A stretch of 64,000 nucleotides of DNA from Metaruminococcus_A gallistercoris (GCA_904394975.1 CAJFNQ010000017.1:123298-187297), one strand, 5' to 3'. Positions 53,663-62,562 are shown, numbered from the stretch's first letter. Notes: generated from the letters alone by a model not told the origin. Translations and numbers: made by a program.

Positions 53663-54889
53663 ATGAAGGTAGCTTTATTTACAGAAACCTATTTACCATA
53701 TATAAACGGCGTTGTAACTCATGTAAAAATCTTAAAAGAAGGTTTGGAAAAGCTGGGGCACGAGGTTCTTGTTGTCACAGCGGACACAAATGCCAAGCGG
53801 CACTATATTCGCGACGGTATTCTCCATTGCCCGGCCAAGAGCTTTAAACGCTTTTACGGCTATGGACTTGCTACGCCTGTAAGCTCTACCCGGTTAAAGT
53901 TAATCAAACGCTTCAATCCGGATATCATTCACATTCACAACGAATTCGGAATTGGTTTTTCCGGCGCTATGATTGCCAAAATTCTGAAAATTCCGCTGGT
54001 ATATACTCTTCATACAATGTATGACGATTATTTGTATTATGTTGCGCCAAAGCCATTTATTCCAATTGTGAAAAAAACAAGTCACAAATATGCGGGCTTT
54101 CTTGCAAGAAATGCCGCTGAATTAACAGGCCCGTCCAAAAAGGTAGAAGAATTTTTTAAGAGCTGCGGCATTGACAAGGATGTAAGCGTTATCCCCAATC
54201 CGGTTGAATTGGACATTTTCCTTCCCCACAACATCGACGAAGCCAAAAAAGCCGCCTTTCGTAAGCATTATGGTATTTCTGACGAAACGATGCTCGTTTG
54301 TTTCTGCGGACGGCTCGGCAGAGAAAAAAGTGTTGATGTACTGCTTGATTACTGGGCAAAAACCGTAAAACCGGAAGATGATATGAAGCTTCTCATCATC
54401 GGTGGCGGTCCGTCGGAAGAAGAACTGCGGGAACTGGCAAAGAGCCTAAAAATCGACAATATGGTCATCTTCACCGGAAAAGTGGAACACGATGAGCTCC
54501 CGCCATATTACGCATCCTGTGACCTATACATTACCGCCTCCCTGTCCGACACCAACTCTATTTCTATGTTAGAAGCCATGGCGACTGGTCTTCCGGTGCT
54601 TCATCGTTACGATCCGCTCAATGAAGGGCAGGTCAAAAGCGGCATAAACGGCTATATTTACAACAGCCCGGAAGAAATGTATCACTACCTAAATGTCTTT
54701 AAAAACCAGTCTCCGGAAGAAAAAGAAGCGTTCCGGGAAAGTGTACGGCAATCGGTCAATCAGGCCGGCTCTGAAAATCTGGCAAACTATCTGATCACCG
54801 TATACACAAAGGCTTATCAAGATGTACTGCGTGATAAAACCAAGAAAAAGAGCAAAGTCAAACCGGTCAAAAAGAAAATCAAAAAATAA
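53663..54889 (+). CDS. GT4-family glycosyltransferase, diacylglycerol glucosyltransferase-like
   Basis: A 408-residue GT-B glycosyltransferase. The N-terminal acceptor domain begins MKVALFTETYLPYINGVVTH, typical of alpha-glucosyl-diacylglycerol synthases of Firmicutes. The donor domain has CGRLGREKSVDVLLD, IGGGPSEEELREL and the E-x7-E-like DTNSISMLEAMATGLPVL. A lysine-rich tail (KTKKKSKVKPVKKKIKK) could bind anionic membrane. A glycolipid or lipoteichoic-acid anchor role is inferred. It is a single-gene transcription unit. Confidence 0.85.
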   Translation: MKVALFTETYLPYINGVVTHVKILKEGLEKLGHEVLVVTADTNAKRHYIRDGILHCPAKSFKRFYGYGLATPVSSTRLKLIKRFNPDIIHIHNEFGIGFSGAMIAKILKIPLVYTLHTMYDDYLYYVAPKPFIPIVKKTSHKYAGFLARNAAELTGPSKKVEEFFKSCGIDKDVSVIPNPVELDIFLPHNIDEAKKAAFRKHYGISDETMLVCFCGRLGREKSVDVLLDYWAKTVKPEDDMKLLIIGGGPSEEELRELAKSLKIDNMVIFTGKVEHDELPPYYASCDLYITASLSDTNSISMLEAMATGLPVLHRYDPLNEGQVKSGINGYIYNSPEEMYHYLNVFKNQSPEEKEAFRESVRQSVNQAGSENLANYLITVYTKAYQDVLRDKTKKKSKVKPVKKKIKK

Positions 54890-54918
54890 TTTTCCCATTA
54901 AAACAACCCTATGAAATG

Positions 54919-54956
54919 AAAAAACTGCCGTCCGTTTAAACGGACGGCAGTTTTTT
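54919..54956. terminator. Bidirectional terminator between glycosyltransferase and nspC
   Basis: A perfect palindrome: six A, CTGCCGTCCGTTT, its complement and six T (54919-54956). It serves both converging transcripts. Confidence 0.95.
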
Positions 54957-54980
54957 CATCAATATGCATTCGTGCTTTTA

Positions 54981-56105
54981 TTACAGACGCATCTTAAAAT
55001 CATCATAGCCAAATTCACGCAGCACGGTACAATCGCCGTTTTCATCTTCCAATACAATAGAAGGAAGACGCATACCGTTAAACGTATTGGTCTTTACCAT
55101 GGTATAAATCGCCATATCCAGAAATTCCAGACGATCTCCTTCTTTGAGCTTCTCATCGAAGGAATAATCACCAATTACATCGCCGGCAAGACAGGTCGGC
55201 CCACCGAAACGATAGGTATATGCTTTTTCTCCGGGCATGCCTGAATCTTTCAAAGGGGGCCGATAAGGCATTTCCAGAACATCCGGCATATGGCAAGCCG
55301 CAGAAACGTCTAATATAGCAAGATCAATTCCGTTGTGTACTGTTTCCAGAACTGTCGTCAGCAGACTGCCAGCATTGAGCGCAACCGCCTCCCCTGGTTC
55401 CAGATAAACCTGAACATGATAAGTTTCCTGCACATGACGGATACAATCAACCAGCGTACTACGGTCGTACCCTTCTCGTGTGATATGGTGTCCGCCTCCG
55501 AAATTGATCCATTTCATCTGGTGCATCCATTGACCAAACTTCTGTTCAACTGCGGCAAGCGTTGTTTTCAACGCGTCAGAATCCTGCTCACAAAGAGTGT
55601 GAAAGTGAAGCCCATCCACCAATTCAAGCTGATCCGGCTCAAAATTTTCCAGCGTAATCCCTAACCGGGAACCCGGCGAACAGGGGTCATAAATCGCGTG
55701 ACCCTCTTGAGTCGAACACTCTGGATTGATGCGCAATCCGACGCTTTTACCAGCCTGTTTTGCCTTTTCCCCAAATTTCTTGAGCTGAGCAAACGAATTA
55801 AACACAATATGGTCACTGTAAGAAAGGATTTCATCAAACTCATCGTCACGGTAGGCGGGCGAGTAGACATGGTTTTCCTTTCCCATCTTTTCCGCGCCCA
55901 GCCGCGCTTCATAAAGGCCGCTCGCCGTAGCACCGTCAATATATTCGCCAATCATCGGATAAAGCGCATACATAGAAAACGCTTTCTGCGCAAGCAAAAT
56001 CTTGCAGCCGGTTTCTTTGCGAACTTCATTCAGAATTTCGAGATTTTTCCGTATCTTTTCCTTTTGGATCACATAACAGGGTGTCCTCAGTTCACTTCTG
56101 CGCAT
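54981..56105 (-). CDS. nspC: Carboxynorspermidine/carboxyspermidine decarboxylase
   Basis: PLP enzyme of the alanine-racemase fold that decarboxylates carboxyspermidine to spermidine (or the nor-form). It has TPCYVIQKEKIRKN, the PLP lysine in LLAQKAFSMYA, GLRINPECST, HFHTLCEQ, INFGGGHHIT, LEPGEAVAL and FGGPTCLAGDVIGDY. ATG 56105 has GGAGG upstream (374 residues); a TTG at 56120 reads in frame. Last gene of the polyamine operon. Confidence 0.94.
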   Translation of the reverse strand: MRRSELRTPCYVIQKEKIRKNLEILNEVRKETGCKILLAQKAFSMYALYPMIGEYIDGATASGLYEARLGAEKMGKENHVYSPAYRDDEFDEILSYSDHIVFNSFAQLKKFGEKAKQAGKSVGLRINPECSTQEGHAIYDPCSPGSRLGITLENFEPDQLELVDGLHFHTLCEQDSDALKTTLAAVEQKFGQWMHQMKWINFGGGHHITREGYDRSTLVDCIRHVQETYHVQVYLEPGEAVALNAGSLLTTVLETVHNGIDLAILDVSAACHMPDVLEMPYRPPLKDSGMPGEKAYTYRFGGPTCLAGDVIGDYSFDEKLKEGDRLEFLDMAIYTMVKTNTFNGMRLPSIVLEDENGDCTVLREFGYDDFKMRL

Positions 56106-56116
56106 GGATGCCTCCG

Positions 56117-57319
56117 TCAATCGACCAACACCGGATTTTCATCGATTACCCACGGCAGGCCCCATTTGTTCAGCGCATCCATGAACGGATCCGGATCAAA
56201 TTCCTCAATATTATACACACCGGCCTTATTCCATTTTCCTGTCAGAATCATCATCGTGCCGATCATAGCTGGAACGCCGGTCGTATATGCCACTGCCTGA
56301 GAGCCGACTTCGCGGTAACATTCCTGATGATCGCAAACATTATAAATGTAAAGCGTTTTCTCTTTACCGTCTTTCTTGCCGCGGAAAATACAACCAATGT
56401 TCGTTTTTCCTTTTGTACGCGGACCAAGCGAAGCAGGATCCGGCAAAACCGCTTTTAAGAACTGAAGAGGAACAATTTCCTTACCCTCGTACAGAATCGG
56501 TTCGATTGAAGTCATACCCACATTCTCCAAGCATTTTAAATGGGTAAGATAACTCTGACCGAACGTCATAAAGAAACGAATGCGTTTAATGCCAGGGATA
56601 TTGAGCGCAAGCGACTCAATCTCCTCGTGGTGAAGAAGATACATGTCTTTCTCGCCGACCTGCGGGAAATCGTAAACACGTTTGATCTCCATCGGCTCAG
56701 TCTCTACCCAATGACCATCTTCCCAATAAGAACCCTTCGCGGAAACTTCACGGATGTTAATCTCCGGATTAAAGTTGGTTGCAAACGGATAGCCATGATC
56801 GCCGCCGTTGCAGTCAAGAATATCAATGTAATTGATTTCATCAAAATAATGTTTAAGTGCATACGCCGAAAAAACGCCGGTGACTCCCGGATCAAATCCG
56901 CTACCCAACAGCGCAGTAATTCCGGCTTTTTCAAACCGTTCACGGTATGCCCACTGCCATTTGTATTCAAACTTAGCAGTATCCTCCGGCTCATAATTCG
57001 CAGTATCCACATAATGAACGCCGGTTGCAAGGCAGGCATCCATAATCGTTAAATCCTGATACGGCAAAGCAAGGTTGAGCACTACGTCCGGTTTCACACG
57101 CTCAATGAGCTGAACCAATTCATCCACGTTGTCAGCATTCACCTGCGCGGTAGTAATCTTTGTTTTTGTCTGCCCCTGCAGCTTTTTCTTTAACGCATCG
57201 CATTTCGAAACGGTACGGCTTGCAATGCAAATCTCTTCAAACACATCACTGTTCTGGCAGCATTTATGAATCGCCACGCTGGCTACACCGCCGCAACCGA
57301 TAATCAATACTTTTCCCAT
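56117..57319 (-). CDS. Carboxynorspermidine/carboxyspermidine synthase (saccharopine dehydrogenase-like)
   Basis: NADPH-dependent enzyme condensing a diamine with aspartate semialdehyde. The 400-residue protein has the dinucleotide motif VLIIGCGGVASVA, ANYEPEDTAKFEY, GSGFDPGVTGVFSAY, LDCNGGDHGYPFATNFNPE, and a late YTTGVPAMIGTMMILTG. Its neighbour NspC uses the product. It could be called CASDH; it is not lysine-pathway saccharopine dehydrogenase, judging by context. Confidence 0.93.
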   Translation of the reverse strand: MGKVLIIGCGGVASVAIHKCCQNSDVFEEICIASRTVSKCDALKKKLQGQTKTKITTAQVNADNVDELVQLIERVKPDVVLNLALPYQDLTIMDACLATGVHYVDTANYEPEDTAKFEYKWQWAYRERFEKAGITALLGSGFDPGVTGVFSAYALKHYFDEINYIDILDCNGGDHGYPFATNFNPEINIREVSAKGSYWEDGHWVETEPMEIKRVYDFPQVGEKDMYLLHHEEIESLALNIPGIKRIRFFMTFGQSYLTHLKCLENVGMTSIEPILYEGKEIVPLQFLKAVLPDPASLGPRTKGKTNIGCIFRGKKDGKEKTLYIYNVCDHQECYREVGSQAVAYTTGVPAMIGTMMILTGKWNKAGVYNIEEFDPDPFMDALNKWGLPWVIDENPVLVD

Positions 57320-57333
57320 ATGAATAAACCTCC

Positions 57334-58194
57334 TTAATCACTTGAAAGTTCCAGCAGCATTTCACGTACAATTTTGCATGCGACCGCAGTCGAAGCGCCA
57401 CTTTGATCAAGCGGCGGACAGAGCTCATTTACGTCGCAGCCAACAATCCTATTTCCCTTTATAACCGTACGAATCGCATGCAGCAGTTCCATAAACGAAA
57501 CTCCGCCTGCTTCCGGCGTGCCTGTACCGGGAAATACAGATGGATCCAGTACGTCTAGATCAAGCGTAAAGTAAATAGGCTTGTCAGATAATTCGCGCAT
57601 AGTTTCTTCCAAACCATTGAAGCAAAACTTTTGCATACAAACATGGCCTTGATCTGCCCATCGAAATTCTTCCCGATCACCAGAACGAATACCAAACTGA
57701 TGGATTCGACCATCGCCCACCAATTCCCAGCAACGCCTGAGAACACTGGCGTGGGACAAACGAACGCCTAGGTAATCCTCTCTCAAATCCGCATGCGCGT
57801 CAAAATGAATAATGTGAAGATCAGGAAAACGTTTTGCCACAGCACGAACACTGCCAAGCGTGACAAGATGTTCCCCACCGATCATAAACGGCAGTTTATC
57901 GTCCCACAAAATCATTTCTGCGCGCTGCTCAATCGCATCCAGAACCATATTGGAATCTCCGATTGGCAATTCCAAGTCGCCGCTGTCAAAATAGCTGTAA
58001 TCCGCCATATCCTTATCCTGATATGGGCTGTACGTTTCCAACCCGTAAGACTCATTGCGGATCGTCTGGCTTGCAAAACGAGTACCAGGGCGGTAAGAAG
58101 TTGTGGAATCAAACGGCGCACCAAACAAAACAATTTTCGCGTCCTCATACTCCGCATCGCAGCCAATAAAGGTAGAAATATTTTTACTCAACAT
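57334..58194 (-). CDS. speB: Agmatinase (ureohydrolase family)
   Basis: Hydrolyses agmatine to putrescine and urea. The binuclear-Mn motifs are present: GGEHLVTLG, IIHFDAHADLREDY, and FTLDLDVLDPSVFPGTGTPEAGG. 286 residues. In the operon speA supplies agmatine. It overlaps speE by 11 bp. Confidence 0.95.
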   Translation of the reverse strand: MLSKNISTFIGCDAEYEDAKIVLFGAPFDSTTSYRPGTRFASQTIRNESYGLETYSPYQDKDMADYSYFDSGDLELPIGDSNMVLDAIEQRAEMILWDDKLPFMIGGEHLVTLGSVRAVAKRFPDLHIIHFDAHADLREDYLGVRLSHASVLRRCWELVGDGRIHQFGIRSGDREEFRWADQGHVCMQKFCFNGLEETMRELSDKPIYFTLDLDVLDPSVFPGTGTPEAGGVSFMELLHAIRTVIKGNRIVGCDVNELCPPLDQSGASTAVACKIVREMLLELSSD

Positions 58195-59035
58195 CTTTTA
58201 CAAGTTCCTCCACATAAGCCGGAAGCGCAAATACGCCCCGATGCAGCCTTGTTACATAATATTTGGTATGAATCCCCTTCATATTCCAGTCTACATCCCG
58301 CAAATCATCCAGCGGATGATATTTTTTAGAAGCAAACCCAAACAGCCAATGCCCGGAAGGATAAGAAGGAATATGCGCCTGATAGATACGGCAGATTGGA
58401 AATGATTCCAAAATTCTGCGATGCATCCGCTGGCACTGGAATGCCTCTTCCTGATAAAACGGACTTTCATTCTGGTTAATCATAATGCCGTCTTCGTGCA
58501 ATGCATTAAAGCAGTTGCCGTAAAACTCTTTTGTAAACAAACCTTCGCCCGGACCGAACGGGTTCGGAGAATCAATAATAATCAAGTCATATTCATCCGT
58601 TTTTGAGCGGATAAACCGCAGGCCATCCTCGTGAAAAATCTCGACCCGACCATCATTTAAGCTGCATGCGATTTCGGGAAGATATCTGCAGCAGACTTCT
58701 GTGAGTAACGGGTCAGCCTCTACGACGTCAATGCTTTCAATCTCGTCATATTTGATGAGTTCCCGTACGACGCCGCCGTCTCCACCGCCGATAACAAGCA
58801 CTTTACGCACGCAGGGATGAACTGCCATGGGTACATGAGTAATCATTTCATGGTAAATGAACTCATCCTTTTCAGTAAGCATCAGGTCGCCATCCGCTAC
58901 CAAAATCCGGCCAAACTCTTTGGAATCAAGTACATCAATCCGCTGAAGTTCACTTTGACCACTGAACAGCTGTTTTTCGATCCGGATCGACAGCTTGACA
59001 TTTGAGGTATGCTCGTCTGAAAACCACATTTCCAT
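58184..59035 (-). CDS. speE: Spermidine synthase (aminopropyltransferase)
   Basis: Transfers an aminopropyl group from decarboxylated AdoMet to putrescine. It has DGDLMLTEKDEFIYHEMI, LVIGGGDGGVVRELIKY, VVEADPLLTEVC, and the catalytic IIDSPNPFGPGEGLFT. ATG 59035 (283 residues) is preferred because GGAG lies 8 nt upstream; the ATG at 59041 overlaps the speA stop. No AdoMet decarboxylase is present in the window. Confidence 0.94.
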   Translation of the reverse strand: MEMWFSDEHTSNVKLSIRIEKQLFSGQSELQRIDVLDSKEFGRILVADGDLMLTEKDEFIYHEMITHVPMAVHPCVRKVLVIGGGDGGVVRELIKYDEIESIDVVEADPLLTEVCCRYLPEIACSLNDGRVEIFHEDGLRFIRSKTDEYDLIIIDSPNPFGPGEGLFTKEFYGNCFNALHEDGIMINQNESPFYQEEAFQCQRMHRRILESFPICRIYQAHIPSYPSGHWLFGFASKKYHPLDDLRDVDWNMKGIHTKYYVTRLHRGVFALPAYVEELVKDVE

Positions 59036-59037
59036 GG

Positions 59038-60492
59038 TCATCTCTCCTTAATTACATTGAGGTGTTCAATTTCAGGGTCTTCCGGACCGGTCATAGAACA
59101 ACCTTTTTCCTTAGCGTACAAAATATAATCAATAATATTCTGCGTGATTTCTTCACCCGGGGCAAGAATTGGGATTCCCGGAGGATAACACATAACAAAT
59201 TCACTGCAGATTCGCCCTTTGGCTTCTTTTAACGGAAGATATTCTTTTTCTGCGTAGAACGAATCCTGCGGAGACATTAACACATTCGGAGAAATATATT
59301 CCTGCGAAAGCATGCCGGTTTTATCTTTCTGGTAACGGCGTTTGACTTCCGCCAGCGCGCTTACCAAACGTTCCACTTCCTGCTTGCGGTCCCCTATGGA
59401 AAGATAGGCAAGAATGTTACCCAAATCACCAAACTCGATTTGGATATCATATTCGTCCCGCAGAATATCGTAAACCTCGATTCCAGCAAGGCCGATATCA
59501 AGCGTATGAACCGAAAGTTTTGTCGCATCAAATGCATAAATGCTGCTTCCGTTCACAAGCTCGTCTGCAAACGCATAATATCCGCCAATGCTGTTAATCT
59601 CATCCCTGGCATAACCTGCAAGCTCCACAACACGTGCAAACTCTTCTCTTCCCCGCAGTGCAAGATTTCTGCGGGAAATATCAAGGCTGGACAAGAGCAG
59701 ATAAGAGCCACTGGTCGTTTGTGTCAGGTTGATAATCTGACGCACATAACCGGCGTTTACATCTTTACCAGTCAACAAAAAAGAGCTTTGTGTAAGGCTT
59801 CCGCCCGACTTGTGCATGCTGACCGACGCCATATCAGCGCCCGCCGCCATAGCGGATATGGGCAGATTATCGCCAAAATAAAAATGAGTGCCGTGCGCTT
59901 CGTCTACCAAAACCTTCATTCCGTATCGATGCGCTTCTTCGACAATGGTCTTCAAGTCTGAGCAAATGCCATAATAGGTGGGGTTATTAACAATAACCGC
60001 AACCGCGTCCGGATTTTCCCGAATCGCCTGTTTCACCTGAGAAACGCGCATCCCGAGCGCGATGCCAAGATGGTGGTTCATATCCGGATTTACATAAACC
60101 GGTATAGCGCCGCAAAGCACCAGAGCATTGATAACGCTGCGATGAACGTTTCGGGGAAGGATAATTTTATCGCCCTGTTTGCAGCAAGACAAGATCATGC
60201 TTTGAACAGCAGATGTTGTACCACCCACCATTAAAAATGCGTGTGCTGCGCCAAACGCCTGCGCTGCCAGTTCTTCCGCTTCCCGAATAACCGAAACCGG
60301 ATGGCACAGATTATCAAGCGGCTTCATGGAATTAACATCCAACCCCACGCACTGCTGCCCCAGCAATTCTACTAATTCTGGATTTCCTCTGCCGCGTTTA
60401 TGCCCCGGTACATCAAACGGGACAACACGCATTTTGCGAAAGCGTTCCAGTGCCTCATAAATCGGCGCTCTATATTGTGGATTCTGTTTCAA
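59038..60492 (-). CDS. speA: Arginine decarboxylase (fold type I Orn/Lys/Arg decarboxylase)
   Basis: PLP-dependent decarboxylase of the SpeA/Cad group, about 484 residues. It has VPFDVPGHKRGRG, FLMVGGTTSAVQSMI, NPTYYGICSDL, DEAHGTHFYFG, and the PLP lysine in SVSMHKSGGSLTQSS. A longer frame extends to 60603, but family starts resemble LKQNPQYRAPIYEALERF. A TTG at 60492 lies in GGGGAG...GAGAAGG context and is chosen with moderate certainty. Arginine is inferred as substrate because speB (agmatinase) is in the operon; lysine is the alternative. Confidence 0.9.
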   Translation of the reverse strand: MKQNPQYRAPIYEALERFRKMRVVPFDVPGHKRGRGNPELVELLGQQCVGLDVNSMKPLDNLCHPVSVIREAEELAAQAFGAAHAFLMVGGTTSAVQSMILSCCKQGDKIILPRNVHRSVINALVLCGAIPVYVNPDMNHHLGIALGMRVSQVKQAIRENPDAVAVIVNNPTYYGICSDLKTIVEEAHRYGMKVLVDEAHGTHFYFGDNLPISAMAAGADMASVSMHKSGGSLTQSSFLLTGKDVNAGYVRQIINLTQTTSGSYLLLSSLDISRRNLALRGREEFARVVELAGYARDEINSIGGYYAFADELVNGSSIYAFDATKLSVHTLDIGLAGIEVYDILRDEYDIQIEFGDLGNILAYLSIGDRKQEVERLVSALAEVKRRYQKDKTGMLSQEYISPNVLMSPQDSFYAEKEYLPLKEAKGRICSEFVMCYPPGIPILAPGEEITQNIIDYILYAKEKGCSMTGPEDPEIEHLNVIKER

Positions 60493-60565
60493 CCTTCTCT
60501 TCTCTCCCCTCGCCACAAAACGTGGGCAGTCCGTCCACGCTGCGCATTTATCTGATATAAACAGC

Positions 60566-60610
60566 AAAAAAACGCAAGTGGTGCACACTAACATGACATC
60601 CACTTGCGTT
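60566..60610 (-). terminator. Terminator hairpin in the speA leader (possible attenuator)
   Basis: On the minus strand AACGCAAGTGG (60610-60600) pairs perfectly with CCACTTGCGTT (60581-60571), with an 18-nt loop and a run of T residues. It lies about 75 nt upstream of speA and about 265 nt downstream of a promoter, so it can only act by premature termination of the operon's leader. Confidence 0.85.
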
Positions 60611-60876
60611 ATGCTGCATAATATCGTTGCCTGTCCGATACAGCCGAAACAGTACTCCTAATAAAGCGAAATGATGCAGACTAGAGTCTATATAGCAAAT
60701 ATTTTACTTTTACTACTCTTATTGACCGTTTCACAAGTTGTACATGCAATATGCACATTAGTTATAAAGTAACCAACTTATAAAATTTGAGCTCCAAACT
60801 CAATCAATAAGGCAACGAAAGCTGCCAAAATATTTGCATGGAAAACTCTAGCAATCATTCCTTTGTTTATCCATAC
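60611..60876 (-). promoter_or_regulatory. Structured leader RNA of the polyamine operon
   Basis: A roughly 265-nt leader between the promoter and the terminator. It can form a three-way junction: closing stem CAACTT/AAGTTG (60735-60740 with 60774-60779) enclosing GTTA/TAAC (60761-60764, 60770-60773) and TGCA/TGCA (60745-60748, 60752-60755). It also has CTGCAT/ATGCAG (60674-60679 with 60614-60619) directly before the terminator. It is not a T-box, since AGGGTGG is absent. Riboswitch or leader-peptide attenuation are both possible. Confidence 0.5.
60778..60858 (-). CDS. Small 26-residue ORF in the polyamine operon leader
   Basis: Reads ATG at 60858 to TAA at 60778. The peptide is mostly hydrophobic (ILAAFVALLIEFGAQIL at its end) with one Arg at position 4 and one His at position 7. 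AAAGG lies almost directly against the ATG (1 nt), closer than normal. It could be a leader peptide or small membrane protein, or an accidental ORF. Confidence 0.3.
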   Translation of the reverse strand: MIARVFHANILAAFVALLIEFGAQIL

Positions 60877-60882
60877 GCATAT

Positions 60883-60911
60883 ATCATACTACATTTTTTT
60901 CCGCCTTGCAA
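60883..60911 (-). promoter_or_regulatory. Promoter of the polyamine operon
   Basis: Minus-strand TTGCAA (60911-60906), 17-bp spacer, TATGAT (60888-60883). Start near 60876, about 385 nt before the speA start. Confidence 0.6.
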
Positions 60912-60999
60912 GATATTTTTGCTTTATCTTTTTAATTCCGTCAAAATCAAAATTTCTAACATCGTACGAAGTTCTGATGATATATTCGTCACATTCATA

Positions 61000-61028
61000 T
61001 TGTAATCAAACGTAAAAAGGAATAAAAT
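61000..61028 (+). promoter_or_regulatory. Promoter of the MATE gene
   Basis: TTGTAA (61000-61005), 17-bp spacer, TAAAAT (61023-61028). It is back to back with the speA promoter. Confidence 0.55.
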
Positions 61029-61096
61029 ACAAGTATCAATCTTGGCTCGCTCCATCGAACCAAATAAATATAAAACAGGCGTGGTGAAGGATTGAA

Positions 61097-62479
61097 ATGA
61101 AACGTTCTTATGAAATTGATATGTGCAACGGCCCGCTTTTAGGCAAAATTCTTCGATTCTCAATTCCATTGATGCTATCCGGAGTTTTGCAGCTGCTTTT
61201 TAATGCGGCGGATATTGTGGTCGTCGGGCAGTTTACCGGCAGTACAGCTCTGGCCGCCGTTGGCTCCACAGGGGCGTTGAACAACCTGATCGTCAATATT
61301 TTCATGGGATTGTCGATTGGAAGCAGCGTAATCGTTGCGCAATATTACGGAGCCCAAGACTGGAAAAATGTTCATGACGTTGTACATACGTCCATTCTTA
61401 TCAGCGCAATTTCAGGCGTTGTCCTCATTTTTATCGGAGTTCCCCTTGCAGCTCCGCTTCTTGAACTGATGGGTACTCCGGAAGACGTTTTAGATCAAGC
61501 AGTGCTCTATATGCGCATCATTTTCGCCGGAATGCCGGCATTGATGGTCTATAACTTCGGCGCCGCCATTTTACGCGCTGTCGGCGATACTGGCAGGCCC
61601 TTGATCTTTCTGTTAGTTGCCGGAATTATTAACGTGGTACTAAATCTTATTTTTGTTATTATTTTTCACATGGGAGTTGCGGGAGTCGCGCTCGCTACAC
61701 TGATTTCACAGTGTATTTCCGCCGCACTGGTTGTGCTTTGTCTGATGCGCAGTGAAGGATATTATCGATTGTATTTACGCGATCTTCGTATTTCTAAAGA
61801 AAAATTATTTCAAATTATGCGTGTTGGTATTCCCGCTGGGGTTCAAGGCGCTGTATTTTCCATTTCAAACGTATTGATTCAGTCCTCTATTAATTCATTT
61901 GGTTCAATTGCCATCGCCGGAAATACCGCGGCCTCAAATATTGAAGGATTCGTTTATACCTGTATGAATTCCTTGTATCAGGCATCACTGAGTTTCACAA
62001 GCCAGAATATCGGCGCAAAAAAAATAAAGCGACTTGTGCCGATTTTGGTTCGATGTTTATCCTGCGTGGTTGTAATCGGCGTTGGACTTTCCAGCATTGT
62101 GCTGATCTTCGGGTCACAGCTCCTTGGTATTTATTCTTCCGATCCAGAAGTAATCCAATTCGGGCTCAGCCGATTTTGGGTTGTTTGCCTCACTTATTTT
62201 CTCTGTGGAATGATGGATGTGATCTGCGGATCGATTCGCGGAATGGGGTATTCAGTTACACCAACCATAGTCTCTTTGGCGAGTGTTTGCGGGTTTAGAA
62301 TTTTGTGGATTTATACGATCTTTTTGATCAATCGCAGCCTGTTCAGCCTCTATCTTTCATATCCAATCTCATGGGGGCTTGCTTTTTTAGTACATTTCAT
62401 ATGTTTTATTGTCTTTTACCGCCGCTGGAAACAAAAAGAAGCGGCATGGGCCGCAAAAGATCAATCAACAACAAAATAA
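61097..62479 (+). CDS. MATE family efflux transporter
   Basis: A 460-residue polytopic protein with twelve predicted membrane segments in two six-helix halves. It contains the MATE features PLMLSGVLQLLFNAADIVVVG and FMGLSIGSSVIVAQYYGAQ in the first half and GNTAASNIEGFVYTCMNSLYQ in the second, plus GSIRGMGYSVTP. MATE proteins export drugs or metabolites with Na+ or H+. AAGGA is 5 nt from the ATG. Substrate unknown; adjacency to the polyamine operon is divergent and proves nothing. Confidence 0.93.
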   Translation: MKRSYEIDMCNGPLLGKILRFSIPLMLSGVLQLLFNAADIVVVGQFTGSTALAAVGSTGALNNLIVNIFMGLSIGSSVIVAQYYGAQDWKNVHDVVHTSILISAISGVVLIFIGVPLAAPLLELMGTPEDVLDQAVLYMRIIFAGMPALMVYNFGAAILRAVGDTGRPLIFLLVAGIINVVLNLIFVIIFHMGVAGVALATLISQCISAALVVLCLMRSEGYYRLYLRDLRISKEKLFQIMRVGIPAGVQGAVFSISNVLIQSSINSFGSIAIAGNTAASNIEGFVYTCMNSLYQASLSFTSQNIGAKKIKRLVPILVRCLSCVVVIGVGLSSIVLIFGSQLLGIYSSDPEVIQFGLSRFWVVCLTYFLCGMMDVICGSIRGMGYSVTPTIVSLASVCGFRILWIYTIFLINRSLFSLYLSYPISWGLAFLVHFICFIVFYRRWKQKEAAWAAKDQSTTK

Positions 62480-62519
62480 ACCAAAGCTCCCCTTGCGAAA
62501 GCAAGGGGAGCTTTGGTTT
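62478..62519 (+). terminator. Long perfect hairpin after the MATE gene
   Basis: AAACCAAAGCTCCCCTTGC (62478-62496), loop GAAA, and its full complement (62501-62519), a 19-bp perfect stem overlapping the stop codon. The T tail is short (TTT), but the stem strength makes termination likely. Confidence 0.8.
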
Positions 62520-62525
62520 GAAAAC

Positions 62526-62562
62526 AAAAAAGCCGAACTATGAAATTATTTCATAATTACGG
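62526..62562 (-). terminator. Terminator for the minus-strand accessory gene
   Basis: Minus-strand CCGTAATTATGAAA (62562-62549) with TTTCATAGTTCGG (62545-62533), a stem with minor mismatches followed by CTTTTTT. It lies about 70 bp past the stop at 62631. Confidence 0.65.

Noticed and set aside
60490..60603. Upstream extension of speA with a hydrophobic start (from ATG 60603)
   Set aside because: It begins within the terminator hairpin, and family alignments start near the TTG at 60492.
60566..60880. T-box riboswitch before speA
   Set aside because: The conserved AGGGTGG T-box core is absent.
60924..61169. Minus-strand 81-codon frame opposite the MATE start
   Set aside because: It overlaps the MATE 5' end and its promoter, has no ribosome binding site, and has low-complexity composition typical of a shadow frame.
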